Source: Halichoerus grypus (taxonomy: Eukaryota > Chordata > Mammalia > Carnivora > Phocidae). From it: a DNA stretch of 64,000 bases. Position 1 is the stretch's first letter. The number at the start of each line of letters is the position of its first letter. The translations under genes were made by a program, and so were the position numbers. The stretch covers positions 46,507,530 to 46,571,529 of the forward strand of contig NC_135721.1 of the NCBI RefSeq assembly GCF_964656455.1. The letters are read 5' to 3'. Below, piece after piece: positions 21,862 through 34,459 of this stretch. The notes under the pieces are model-generated. The model saw nothing but the letters and a program-made list of their open reading frames with translations, was not told where the DNA came from and did not search any database.

Positions 21862-22015
21862 TTAGTGCCTATGATGAACCAGACTCCATGTGACGCATTT
21901 TCATCTGTTGTCTTGATTTAATCCTCACTGTAAGGCAGAGAATAGGGTCATTATACCTGACATACAAATGATGAAAATGAATCTCAGGGAAGAGTCTGTG
22001 GCTTCTCACTTGTCT
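21862..22015 (-). mobile_element. MIR SINE
   Basis: Reverse MIR: 'tagtgcctatgatgaacca', 'ttgatttaatcctcactgtaagg', 'ggtcattatacctgacatacaaatgatgaaaatgaat'. Ancient, heavily mutated. Confidence 0.75.
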
Positions 22016-22061
22016 GAGCAGGTTTTAACTTCTCTCATTAACATTCAAAATCCTTTCCTTT

Positions 22062-22185
22062 TATTGAGTTCTTGGTCTGTATCAGCACTGTGATCAGCAC
22101 TTTACACAACAACAGTGCAAGATAGATATTTTTATCTCTTGTTTACACTGGAGGAAATAACTTTCCAGGTGAGTAATGTGAGAGA
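22062..22185 (-). mobile_element. MIR SINE fragment
   Basis: 'tattgagttcttggtctgtatcagcactgtgatcagcactttacac' followed by 'ttgtttacactggaggaaat' matches reverse MIR. It lies 50 bases from the previous MIR in the same orientation. Confidence 0.75.
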
Positions 22186-24155
22186 TCTTACGAGCACCCT
22201 AATGGATTCTAAAGCCTTTCCTCGATCTGCTCCCCCTGCTATGTTTGCAATAACATTTAAAAGCATCTTCTCCCAACATCCTGCTACCAGCATGGAAAAG
22301 GAAAGCATCTCCAGTCCAAGTGCTCAGGAAATTCTGCTTCTCCAGCAAGAGTTCCTTTTTGTTTTGTGTGCAACTCTTACCGCTTTCCCTTTGCCATTAA
22401 AGAGCTAAATCTGTTTCCCTTCCCTAAGATTTTTCAAACCCTGGTTCTGTTTGTTCCCCATACACCAAATAGGAAATAATCATGATGCATTAACTTAGTC
22501 ACTTAGAGAAATGACCTTACATTTTCAAAGCTTAGCAGATTTTGAAAGAACACATCTTGCTTATTAGGAGCAGCAACAATTAAGAGCAAAAAAGATACAA
22601 AAGGAAAGCAAACTGGTATCAGTTGCTTCAATGCCTTTAGTCATTGGCCATCTAAAACTCACCTTCATCTGTGATCATAATATAAGAAGAACACTGAATT
22701 AGCGGCACCATTGGTAATTGAAATTCACCCATGTGTGATGATAATGCTTTGAGAAGATTCGGGAGTTCTTGTACAAACGTTGAATGTGTCCCCATTAAAA
22801 TGTGACTAATCTTTACAAACGAATGAGGTCATTTTTCAGTACTGAGCAAGAAACATTGTTCACTCAAGGGGCACATTGCCACACTTAACGAACAATAAAT
22901 ACAAAACTATAAATCAGTTAAAACACACTGACGTCTTCACATTAAACAAAGGATAACATTTTCAGAAACTTTCACATCAGAGAACATCTCATTTTTAAAC
23001 AAAGCATTATTGATAAGTCACCTCTGTCTCTATCACCACCACATTTTGCAAATTTTAAAGATCTGTTTAACCCAATTCACGAGGATGAAGCTGGGGATCA
23101 TTTAATACATTTTAGTTCAGCTTTACCAGAACAATTCAGACACAGTGGACTGTCTCTCAACTAACCCCACAGTTTTACCATCTGCATGATTTATTTGGCT
23201 ATCAACTATCATTGGGACACCTAGTGCATCATTATCTTGCTCTTTTCTTTTTTATATACATTTTCAAGGTGTTTATTCTCTCATCTACCAAAATGTATGT
23301 TTTGTTATGCTTCAAAGTAACTTTAATGCACAGGAGGAAAAAAAAAAGATTTGGGCTGCTTGATTTTTTAATATTGAAATTCTATAATATAAAGTTATAA
23401 ATTTAAAAACATAGTTTTTCCTTACACTTTAAGATACACCTTAAAAATCTTATTCTTTTCATAAATCTACTAAATTTTGAAAATCACCTTTTACAGGGCT
23501 TTAAACTTATTTAACTAAGTTCCTTTAAACCTTTTAAATTAAATTTATAGGTGCAATCAATCTTTTTTTTGGTATTTCAATTGTCTAACAAAGAAAAGCT
23601 TTCCCAAATACTTAAGTAATTTTTATAAATCTCACCAATTAAGCTTATAAATATAATGATTTCATTCCTCTTAACAGTTCAACATTATTTTCATTAGTAA
23701 AAGTGCCGTGGACCCTTCAATTTAAAATCACTAGTCCAAATCAACTATTCAAGTATCTATTTTAGATTGGTGTCAAAAAGTCTTATAGTTAGTCTAATAT
23801 ATCAAAATGTTCTTAATCGTTACATCTTCAGCACTGAATACATGCCTAAGGTTAAGAGAAAATATTAATACAAGGGTTTTTTTTAATTACCTTCATTATT
23901 TCTGTTCTTAATTATAATGATCTCAAGGTTAAAAAGCATCTACCCACTTATTCATCATACCCAGTAATCCAAGGTGAACTTCTCAATGCTCAAAGGCTGC
24001 AGACCTCAAGAACAATTTTTCCCGATCCCCAGAGAGGAGGTCCCAGCACTTTATGTAGTTGTTCTGACCACAAAGACCCCATGTAGCCCCATCGACTCAC
24101 CAAATCTTCCGTTTATTCACAGATGTTTGAAATCCCCGCTAAAATTATAGCTAAC
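22186..24155. other. Unassigned DNA; holds a donor segment at 23494-23530
   Basis: About 2 kb with no gene or nameable repeat. The 37 bases 23494-23530 recur exactly at 24962-24998 inside an L1. Confidence 0.5.
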
Positions 24156-24191
24156 TCATTTTAGTACCTATAGTCATTTTAGTACCTATAG
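24156..24191 (+). repeat. 18-bp perfect tandem duplication
   Basis: TCATTTTAGTACCTATAG occurs twice head to tail, immediately before the L1 sequence. Confidence 0.95.
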
Positions 24192-25250
24192 AAATTATAC
24201 AGAACAAAAAGAGAAAGGAAGCAAAGCATATCGATACAAAAGATCAACAAAATACAAAAGAAGATAGCAAGAGAAGAAAAGACAGACAAAAGAACTACAA
24301 AACTAACAAAACAAATAACAATAATAAATCCTTCTCTATCAATAATTACTTTCAATGTAAATGGATTAAACTCCTCAGTCAGAAGACATCACCAATCACC
24401 AAGGAAATGCTAATCAAAATCACAATGAGATATCACTGCATATCTGTTAGGATAGTTATTTCTAAAAAAGCAAGAAGTAACAAGCATTGGTGAGATATGG
24501 AGAAATTGGAACCCTTCTACACTGTTTGTGGGTATGCAAAAAGGTAGAGTCACTATGAAAAACAGTATAGAGTTTACTCAAAAAATTTTTAAAAAAAGAA
24601 TTCCTATATGATCCAGCAATCCCACTTGTGGGTATATATCCAAAAGAATTAAAAGCAGGATCTAAAAGAGATATTAGCATTCCCATGTTTATTGCAGCAT
24701 TATTCAAATTAGCCAAGATATGGAAACACTCCATCGACAGATGGATGAATAAAGAAAATTGGTAAATACATACAATGGAATACTATTTGGCCCTAAAAAA
24801 AGAAGGAATTTCTATAGTAAGCAACAACATGGGTGAACCTTGAGGTCATCATGCTAAGTGAAATAAACCAGTCACAAAAAGACAAATACTACATGATTGC
24901 ACTGATATGAGCTATCTAAAAAATAGTCAAGTTCATAAAATTAGAGTGGAATGGTGGTTGCCAGGGCTTTAAACTTATTTAACTAAGTTCCTTTAAACTT
25001 AGTTAATTAGGTTTATTATGAGAGCAGGACAGGTTCAACAAGAACTTCAAATTGCAAATGAGGCTGCAAATCAAGTTGAAAACATCTCTTGTGAAGTGCA
25101 TAAAATTTTAGTTACAAAAGGTAAATAAGTTCTAGGGATCTGCTGTAAAACATTGTACCTAAAGTCAATAATGTATTATACACTTAAAAATCTGTAAAGA
25201 CAGTAGATCTCATGTTGTGTTCTTACCTCAATAAAATAATTTTTTGAAAT
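24192..25250 (+). mobile_element. LINE-1, internally deleted and rearranged
   Basis: 24200-24380 matches L1 around the start of ORF2 ('ctatcaataattactttcaatgtaaatggattaaact'). At about 24385 it jumps to the ORF2 3' end ('atgctaatcaaaatcacaatgagatatcac', 'tgatccagcaatcccactt', 'gcattattcaaattagccaaga'). The 3' UTR follows, interrupted by the patchwork at 24962-25099, and ends in 'cctcaataaaataa' at about 25240. No intact ORF. Confidence 0.85.
24962..25099. other. Templated patchwork insertion from two local donors
   Basis: 24962-24998 is identical over 37 bases to 23494-23530 in the same orientation. 24996-25006 is an 11-base perfect inverted copy of 24979-24989 with a 6-base loop. 25007-25099 is the reverse complement of 26228-26320 with 91 of 93 matches. 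The L1 3' UTR resumes at about 25100. About 45 bases of expected L1 sequence are missing at the site. Confidence 0.9.
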
Positions 25251-25824
25251 TGTATAGAATGACAGCTATATGGCTTTTTGTGTCCTTTTATGGGCTTTTT
25301 GCTTGTTGGTGAGGCATTAGAGGTGGGACCTAGAACAATCCTCCACATCTCTCAATGGTGACTTCGTAGAGTTTTAAAAGTTGTTATTATTTTTTTAATT
25401 TATAGATTTTTCAAATAGTCATCTATGAGGAAGTAACTTTCATGAACTCTAAGTGATAGCATATTTCAACATTCTTCAGTATTAATGTTTATTTTTCAGA
25501 ATTTTATTCCCTAATTTATTTTTAGCCAAATGGGCCTGCTCTGCTTGTTCAACCACATTTGTGATCATACAATAAATACAAGGATTTCTCTGACTTCATA
25601 ACTTTTTTCTGAAGGCAAGTTGGCCAAAAATAAATATTCAAACCATTAGCTTATTTACTGATAACCAAGTAAATAAGAGACTGATTTTGGCACTGAGACT
25701 GATTTTACAACTTACTAAAAGCATCTTAAAGCAATTTTGCCAAACAAATTATTTTCCTTAGGAAAATTACTAAACTTACTGTATTTCAGTGATACTTATT
25801 TTTACTTTAAAAAGATAGAAATGA
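25251..25824. other. Unassigned AT-rich DNA
   Basis: Nothing recognised. Confidence 0.5.
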
Positions 25825-26019
25825 GGGGCGCCTGGGTGGCTCAGTCGGTTAAGCGTCTGCCTTCAGCTCAGGTCATGATCTCAAGGTCCTGGGCTCCAGC
25901 CCTACATTGGGCTCCCTGCTCAGCAGGGAGTCTGCTTCTCCCTCTTCCTCTCTCTCTGCCACCTCCCCTGCTCATGCGTGCTCTCTCTCTCTTTCTCTCT
26001 CAAATAAATAAATAAATAA
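25825..26019 (+). mobile_element. SINEC
   Basis: Head GGGGCGCCTGGGTGGCTCAG with 'gtcggttaagcgtctgcc', CT-rich middle, and tail CAAATAAATAAATAAATAAC. Possible short target duplication ATAGAA (25815-25820 and 26021-26026). A 92-codon open frame across it is not a gene. Confidence 0.95.
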
Positions 26020-26227
26020 CATAGAACTTAAAGTCCCAGAGTAAATGCAAAACCAGTCTTTCTAGAATGTCAGTGGAACATCCAAGCATATCATATCTTT
26101 CCCACTTCTTCAACATTTTTTAAAGAACATGAACAGGTCCCACTGTCAAATTGCTATAGCTACAGAAATTTATAGTCTGTCCCAGCATTGGAAATGAATC
26201 CCAATCTTTGCCTCTACCAATTCCTAG

Positions 26228-26320
26228 GCACTTCACAAGAGATGTTTTCAACTTGATTTGCAGCCTCATTTGCAATTTGAAGTTCTTGTTAAACCTGTCC
26301 TGCTTTCATAATAAACCTAA
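26228..26320 (-). other. Donor segment copied into the L1 at 25007-25099
   Basis: Reverse complement matches 25007-25099 at 91 of 93 bases. It sits in otherwise continuous, unassigned DNA, so it is the likely source and not the copy. Confidence 0.85.
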
Positions 26321-29300
26321 ACCCCCACTAATACCAGATTCCATCTGCCATAGCCAAAACCACATTTTGAGAGCTTTACCACCTTGCAGGATTTTGGAGA
26401 ACATAAACCAGCTGCTCCCACAGATGAAGTTGTTGAATGAACTGGGTCTGTGTAGAAACTTATCTCCATGAATATCATATCCTGCTGGCTAAATAGGACC
26501 CAGTTTAGCTGTCTTATGGTTGCATTTATAGTTGGAATATAACTACTAGAGGCTGGTCCCATCACCTAAGTCCTACCTTCCCCGTCCCTTTCCATTCCCT
26601 AGTATATAACTCCAAGCCTTGGTATGCCAAACATATCCAAAGTTAGTTCTTTCCCAAATGGAAAGAGACTGACAGATGGCTAGAACCCAAAATCTCTAAA
26701 ATTCAAACTCCATTCTACCACACCCATCCTCTGCGAGGTTCTCAAGTTCATCTTAGGGAGTTATGTGCAAGAAAGAAGACAGGGTAGGACGAATAAATAC
26801 TTCATTATTGCTCTCAATTCTAATGTAATGTTCCATTTAATGCGACCATACATTCAAGTTTGCCTGAGACTGCCCTTATCCTTGGGAATTAATAAATTTG
26901 TACTTCTTTAGCTTTCAGAAGGGTTGAGATTTTGATGCTCTATTACATGTTCTCCCTGCTGTTCATAGGTTGCATTGGTCCACATTCAAATATAATGTCA
27001 ACTTTGCCTGGGTACAGAAACCTATGTGTCAGAGATACTCTAAACTTTCGCTTTGGCCACTTTCTTTCTAGACCACACCCACATCACTCTAGAGGTGAGC
27101 AAAGGTGTGCCCAAGGGAAAGTACTTCCACTTTAGTAGCTCAGTGATGGGTTGGGAAATAAGTCTTTCCAGGACAAAAGAATGGTGAGTATTACAAATGT
27201 ATAGTAACAACCTTCTCACTTAACATTTACCCAGCACATTAGCCAGCTGACTCACCAGATTTGTCAGGACAATAGCAAAAAAAAAAGTAAGAAAATGAAT
27301 AAACCATTTATATACATATTTCCCTTCTAAACTTCTCCCTGGTCTGTGATAATTTTGCCTTTCCCCTGAATTGATCACAATATGACTATTCATGGAATAA
27401 ATAGCATATACACTAGGAATGAAGGTATGTTGTTTTGCAGGCTTGTATATATCCCAAAGATACTTTCCTCATGTATAACCCATAAGATACTTCCATACTT
27501 TTCTTATTATTAAAGTCATAGCTTGCTTAGTCAGAGGTAGTACTTTGCCATTGCCCTTTTCTGGGCATGTAAAAGGGCATGCTTAATGGATGAGTGGCTG
27601 GCCGGGAATGAGAACTCTATAGCCATTCCACTCTAGACATCAAGTAGAATGGCGCCCAAAGTTCTGTAAATGCAAATGCAGATAAATCAGAACTAAATTC
27701 CAGACTAATTCTTTAGTAATACCATACCACAGATGCCAGCACTCAATTAGCTACAAAACTAAGCAGCCAATCCCCTACCATCTAGCAAATTGTTTGTATT
27801 TTTCTGTAATAAGACCTCGATGTGATTATTATATTTTACCTTGATTTAAGATGACAACTTTTGCATTCCCTAAACATTAATTATGGCTGGATTTTCCTCC
27901 TCTCTGCAATAGCAAATAGGTAATTAGATGATCAATTCCAGCATCCTGCCACTTATCTCATTGGAAGCATTTAAAACAATTAGCTCATCTATTTGTTCCC
28001 TTTAAAGAATACCAAGCATGGCTCCCTGCATCTATTTGGAGGAATTATCACTAAAAGTGCCAAATGTGGGAAATAAAGTGCACTGTAGCACATAATGGGG
28101 TACAAATCACAGCCAAAAAAATGTTAGATTTGAGGAAATCCCCAAATGGCTCCAAACACTTTGTCCAAAATCTCCCTCACAGGTGCAGGATTCAGGGAGA
28201 CTGAAGAATAGAATGACGAAAATACATTTCTTTAGTAATTTGTCCTTGGTATCTTGTTTTGCATTTAAGGCTCCAATTTTTTATTATATAGTCCTGGCAA
28301 GATAACGAAACATTAACATGTATTTGGGAAAGCTATGAACTTTTATAATCGAATCAAAACATAAAAACTAAATTTTTAAAAATTTCAGAATCTGTCTCCA
28401 TTCCACCCATGGTTATTCCAAACAAAGATTTGTAGATAATCTAGTTATTCAGAAAGAAGAGAGTACTCATAATGAGGACAAATATTTTGGGTGAAGGTTT
28501 AAACAGTTTTGAAATTTTGCTTTTGTTTCTGCACCTTTATATAAACTGGACTGTTTGCAAGGATTTTTAAGGTATAGAGTTTCATGGGATACAGATGGAG
28601 AACAACTAACTTCTGTTTTAAAATTGGCTTTCTTTGACCATCCTTTAATTGTTAAGGGACCTCTATAGAAATTTTCTTGCTTGAAAAACCTTTCGCTTTC
28701 CTAGTTTAATTGATGTAGAAGATAAAAGCTTCTACCTCTTCTCCTGGGTCAGTACATCAACTGAAGATACCTTCAAAGCGAACATTGCCACAGCAATTCA
28801 TTTTTTTAAGTTATAGAGAGGATGCACTCTGGGGAAGAACACACACTCACAAGGTTTGGAGGGTTTTCAAGGGTGGAAAAAAGATGTTTTATGTACTGTC
28901 TAAGAACTGAGTCAGTTGTATTTACCCAACTGATGACCTCCATTGTGGGATTTAAGAAGTTCTGGGAAAATTCCTCTGCCTCAAAGTACCCCTTCTCCGA
29001 GGTCAGGACCTTTCCCCTTGGGCTTCCCTTTTGGAGTTTTGAATGATTTAGGACTTCAGAAATTTTGTAAAGTATAACACATTGCATTAGCAGCATAACA
29101 TCCAAACTTCTGGTCGCTTTCCAGCTGGAGAAAGCAAGTCCTTGGGGATAACCAAGACCTAGGATTGGAGGGAGGAAATCAAACCCAAAGAAGAAAAGTA
29201 AGGACCTAAACTTGTTTCACTGTCTTACCTCAGGTCTCTTCAAGGACAACAATGTTAAAACTCTTGGAGTAGAAATGTGGATTGTTTCTGCTCTTTCCCA

Positions 29301-29414
29301 TGCATTCATCTCCCTAAGCAACCTTAAGTATAAGATTGCGGGGGGGGTCCCTCACATCTGCCATCAGTCCTTCACAGCGTAGGCATGGAAATAGAACAAG
29401 GAGAGGTGGACGGA
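26321..29414. other. Unassigned DNA
   Basis: About 3 kb without a gene or confident repeat. Overlapping frames on both strands at 26208-26565 and 28806-29105 are unsupported. This is one of the least repeat-dense stretches of the window. Confidence 0.5.
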
Positions 29415-29605
29415 ACAGGTGCTTCAGCATGAAGTTGACTGAGTTTGAATCTCTACTTTGAATTTTCTATATGAGTGACTCAAAGAAGTCATTTAGCCTC
29501 TTTACTGTTTAATTATTTAATTTGTAAATAATTATAGGACCTGACAGCTGTATGCAAAGTGCTTAACACAGACAAAGTGTTCAGGAAATGATAATTAATA
29601 GTCAG
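29415..29605 (+). mobile_element. MIR SINE
   Basis: Forward MIR order: 'gactgagtttgaatctctac' (tRNA-like region), 'gtgactcaaagaagtcatttagcctcttta' (core), then 'gcaaagtgcttaacacagacaaagtg'. Ancient. Confidence 0.8.
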
Positions 29606-31204
29606 GAGTACCAGACAAGAGTTGGTTGAATGGAAGAGATTTTAGAAATGTTCCTGTCCCTTAAATATTTGAGAGTGAAACTCTAATCCTAGTATTCTTA
29701 TCAGTCAAAGGAAGTAGTCTCAGTCCCATGCTTAGAGTTACTACTGAAGAACTAAGAGTTGGATGAATTTCTTGAAATAAAGATATGTCTAGATCATTAC
29801 TTGACCCAGAAGTTTTACTCAAAGCTTCCAGTTTAACAGAGAATAGGGAAAATGTGGTTTGGAGTCATCAAATGAAGAGCATAATTGGAGATTTAGATGT
29901 GTTCCCTTACTAAATCTAGGATGTTTCCTCATAACTGTGTCCTTCAGGGGGTCCATCTTGCTGATTTCAATTTGTAGACTCTATTAATTCATTTCTCTGT
30001 GTTTTAGGATTTCCCCACTCAGTCATTATCTTCTATCTTTTCATTGTGAATTGTCCAGTAATAGATTTCACTAGCTTTTCCTTCTTCTGATCTTTAAAAA
30101 TATATCATTTGAGGAAAGTTCTTAACATTGCTCTATTATCAGCATCTGGTTTACCCCTTTCTGAAAAGATGTGTCACTTCTCTGCTAGAGATATCTTCCA
30201 ACAAAAACCCTCTTCTGTGATCTGCACACCTCTTTTCATCTCTCAGTAACATCACCAACATCTCCTGGGAGCAGTTTTCATTTCTTGACCATCCCTGATC
30301 CAATCCAACTTATACATTAATGTCCTTTGTCATATTGAAGTATGTCATAAGAACAGAATTTCCTTCCTTACCATGTCATTGAGTCTATTTTCTCTAGCTT
30401 TCAATGACCCCTTTTTGTATAAATCCAATGCCCAATGATGCTATCTCTATTATGTTTAATACCAATAAACACTCATAACTTTAATTTTCTTTCCAAAGAT
30501 AATTTTATTTTCTAACACTTCTCATAGTTATTTCTCCATTCTCTTACCTTTCCTCCATAGCAAGGATTCATGGGATGGTATTAATTTGTTACTAACAGCT
30601 AATATTTAAACAAGATGAAATGAATATTATAACTACTATATATTGTGTTGTTTTTGTTTATCAACCCATGGAGTTTCTTTAGGCAACTCAATCAGTTTTC
30701 CAGCAACCACTTAAATCCTTATAGTGATAAAATAGCAGTCTTGAAATTCTTTAGAATCAAAGACTGCATGTTTGGAAGCTCATCTAAAATAGTTCCCAAG
30801 AACAAGGTGGAGACCACTGGTTTTCAACTCAACTCTTCCAAGGAAACCCGAATTAGTTTCTGGTATTGTTTTATCCTAATGTGACTGCGCTTATGCTTTT
30901 GATTTGGGGTTAAATAAAGAATGTAGTCTTTCAATACATTCCAGATAACCCTGATTGGTTTCTCACCAACAGCAATGCCAGATTAGTCATTTGGAAATAG
31001 TCTGGTTTCTGGCAGGGAAAAACAGAAGCGAGTTGGATAGAGCTGAATCATTAATCAGAATTTGGGACTTAAAGCCCAAACAGGTCTTCAACCATGACTA
31101 AACACAAAGTGTGACTAAAAGAGGACCATGCTTTCATTATACTTCGTATAAGAGGTTCTCTAACCTAACCTCCCAACTCACTTTATTTTATCAGGCTAAA
31201 CATT
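29606..31204. other. Unassigned DNA
   Basis: No gene or nameable repeat in about 1.6 kb. Confidence 0.5.
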
Positions 31205-31223
31205 AAATTTGCAAAATGTTTTT

Positions 31224-31410
31224 TTTAAAGATTTTATTTATTTGACAGAGAGAAGCACAGCGAGAGAGGGAACACAAGAGGGGAAGTGAGAGAGGGAGAA
31301 GCAGGCTTCCCGCCGAGCCTGGAGTCCGATGCGGGGCTCAATCCCAGGACCCTGGGATCATGACCTGAGCCGAAGGCAGACGCCCAAGGACTGAGCCACC
31401 CAGGTGCCCC
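31224..31410 (-). mobile_element. SINEC
   Basis: Reverse SINE: 'aaagattttatttatttgacagagag' tail at the left and 'gactgagccacccaggtgcccc' head at the right. The 19-bp target duplication AAATTTGCAAAATGTTTTT is perfect at 31205-31223 and 31411-31429. Confidence 0.97.
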
Positions 31411-31429
31411 AAATTTGCAAAATGTTTTT

Positions 31430-33039
31430 AAGAAATGGGCTTGTGGATACCATATCATCACAACTTCATCTTCTGTGGGATGAGCTCCTTCTAGACAACT
31501 TCAACTTGACGTAACTAATTCTAACATGTACAATTTTTACAGAATCAACATTGGGAAGGACTTTGAATTTCATCTATTTAGCTCCTTTTTTTTTTAACAA
31601 AGGGTCACTATCTCATAGAACATAAGCAATATTTTTTCAAGGTTATAAATCTTCCTAATGACAGATGTGTGACAAGAAACCAGACTTTCTGACAACACAA
31701 CCTCTATACTTGCTCCCTGCTCAAAATGAAATTCCCTGCCCTTCCTCTGTTGTTACTATACTACTAAGTGACCCTGTTGGTCTTTGTTGACATTGACTAG
31801 ACCACCAACTAGTTATTTAGGAGTATTTCCAAAAGTTGTAGATTTCTATTCTTACTTACAGTTTTATTTTAAATTCTAACAACGCAGTTCTTTAAACTCT
31901 TTTTTTTTTTACACATAATTCAGGTAGATGATTGGAGAGTGGGGGTAACAGAAATGTTACTGGTTGCCAACCAGTGACTGGAACATGCAGAAGATCAGGA
32001 AACCATCCTATTCTCTTTATTTAGCCAATTACAACTCCACTCTCCCTTTGCTTATCATCATCATATACATAATGAGGCACCACTTACTCTGTTTCAGTGT
32101 AATATACTGACTCCAGTCAAACTGCTTGGAAACATGCTGGGTTACTGTTCCCTCATCCCCCATTAGAGTTCATCTTTCCAGAACTCCTTTGAAGCACAAG
32201 TATTTTCATAGTCATAAAAAAAAAAATGGTCTTAATAAGAGTGTAACATTTCAACAAGTGCCTGTCCACTAAGTCCCAACTCATAGATTAAATTGCTTAA
32301 CCATCTTCCATTTCACCAACTTATTTTTAGAATTGTACTTTTTCAATGTGTTATTGGCCACAAGTCTGAGAACAGCAGGGTTAATACAGCACATGGTAGA
32401 GTTAGCCCATCTGTTCAGGTTTCCATCCAACCATGTCATTTTATGAGCTCTCTCTAGGAGATTTTTGGTTATCCAATTTGTAGTACTCTCTAATATAAAC
32501 AGCCTGGTATCATTTGAGAAGCTCAGTGAGCCAAGCCAAATGATATGAAATTGCTAGCAGCAAGTAGAGTTAAATTAGAAATGCTTTAAAATATATGTAT
32601 TATATGTAATTTTCTCTTCCGTTTACACTTGGAACACAGGTAATACATGTTTATATAGAAAAAAAATTGGAAATAGAGATAAACAAAAAGAAGAAAGGCA
32701 TTAAAATCACCCAAAGGAAAGCACATGTTGGTATATATTCTCTCAGATTTTATCAATTAATATCTAAGAATGTATAAAAATGGATTTACAAAAATCCTCT
32801 ACATGAATTTTTAAAATAATTTTTTTTCTCGTTACAACTTCCATTGTGTTTATTTGCACTGAAAAGCAAAACCATTTCTCCTTAATATACATAGTAAGGT
32901 CTACATATCAAAGAGCCTAAAAGAGGGACCTCAAGCAAGGGTTTGCATACGTTCTTGCAAATCTTCTGCCCATACCCTCTACCTGATCTACTTCTCTCAG
33001 AATCATTTCTGCTCATCGATGACCTACTACATACACAAG
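31430..33039. other. Unassigned DNA, possible old repeat at 32630-32860
   Basis: The part around 'aatacatgtttatatagaaaa', 'aaatcacccaaaggaaagc' and 'ggtatatattctctcagatttt' resembles a widespread old mammalian repeat that I cannot name. The rest shows nothing. Confidence 0.4.
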
Positions 33040-33410
33040 TATTTTTCATTTTTTTAATTTAATTTAATTTTATTATGTTATGTTAGCCACCTTACAATAC
33101 ATCATTAGTTTTTGATGTAGTGATCCATGATTCATTGTTTTCATATAACACCCAGTGCTCCATGTAGTACCCATCGCCAGGCTAACCCATCCCCCTACCC
33201 CTCCTCCCCTCTAAAATCCTCAGTTTGTTCCTTGGAGTCCATAATCTTTCATGGTTTGTCTCCCCCTCTGATTTCCCCCCTTTCATTTTTCCCTTCCTTC
33301 TCCTAATGTCCTCCATGCTATTCCTTATGTTCCACAAATAAGTGAAACCATATGATAATTGACTTTCTCTGCTTGACTTATTTCACTTAGCATAATCTCC
33401 TACAAATTTT
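33040..33410 (-). mobile_element. LINE-1 3' UTR fragment
   Basis: Reverse L1 3' UTR: 'gatccatgattcattgttttcatataacacccagtgctcc', 'cctcagtttgttccttggagtcc', 'tcatggtttgtctccccctctg', 'gacttatttcacttagcataat'. 5' truncated, no ORF. Confidence 0.88.
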
Positions 33411-34459
33411 ATTTTTACCTCACAATACAAGGTGAATATTTTCCCCTGTAAAATATTTTCCCTAAATATTGAATATATTGATGATAATTTTTAAATTATC
33501 AAACAAATTTAAATTACTGGTTGCTTTTATTAACATGTACAGGTTACTACCACCCATTTCAAATAAATATTTTTTTAAAAGTTTCGAATATAAATAACTT
33601 TAAAACTTAAATGTAAATAGCTCCTGGATAGTCTCTAACACTTAAGACTAAAGTAGTTTGGGATTTGTGATTCTAGCTGAATTTAAAGATGAGTGGATAG
33701 GTTGACATGTAGATTGCTTAGCATGATTGGCTAGACCGGTGACTCTACACCTTCCTCAACTTTAAGCGTCTGACTTGGCACACGATGGGGAATGCAAACA
33801 CCTAACCATAGGAGTAGTAGGTTTTGAGTGTGGGAATGTTAAAGGAAGCCCATATTGGCTAAAACAGATTGTGTGGGGGAAGTAAAAAGAGACAAGTCAT
33901 ATTGGATTATAAATACATAAGGCAAATTCTGTCCTTTAAATTAAGGTTTATTAAAGGTCTCTTTACTTACAGTCACAAGATCCTAACTAAAAGTGCAACA
34001 AGACCTCACGGGACTGTACTTGCCATCTCATCTCACCTCATATGCCCAGGCCATACAGTTATGAAATTAGTTCTAAAGAAGTAATAAAAGCTTTTCCTTC
34101 TGACAAGAAACATTTAATTAGAGCAGCACAGATATAATGCCTCCAGCAATCTTATCTCTAATCTCAACAGTGGTTCATTTTTGATGGAAATTTTGTGCTG
34201 ATTTCATGGTGACTTCCTGGAAAAATCTGACATATTTCATGGTCATTTCGTGAATTGCAAAAAATGCACACAACAGTGACTTAATTATTATTTCATAATA
34301 AAATCCCAGGGTCCAAAAATCTATCTCTATCTTTCAAGGTTGTTGAGGTGGTCTCTTCTGTCGCATATACTGTAATTTCCATTTTCAGGAAACAGTTCCT
34401 AGTACAAATGCTTAGGAGCTTATCATTCACCCTTCAGAGCCACAGCATCCCCAATTCAA
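33411..34459. other. Unassigned DNA
   Basis: AT-rich; no gene or named repeat. Confidence 0.5.
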
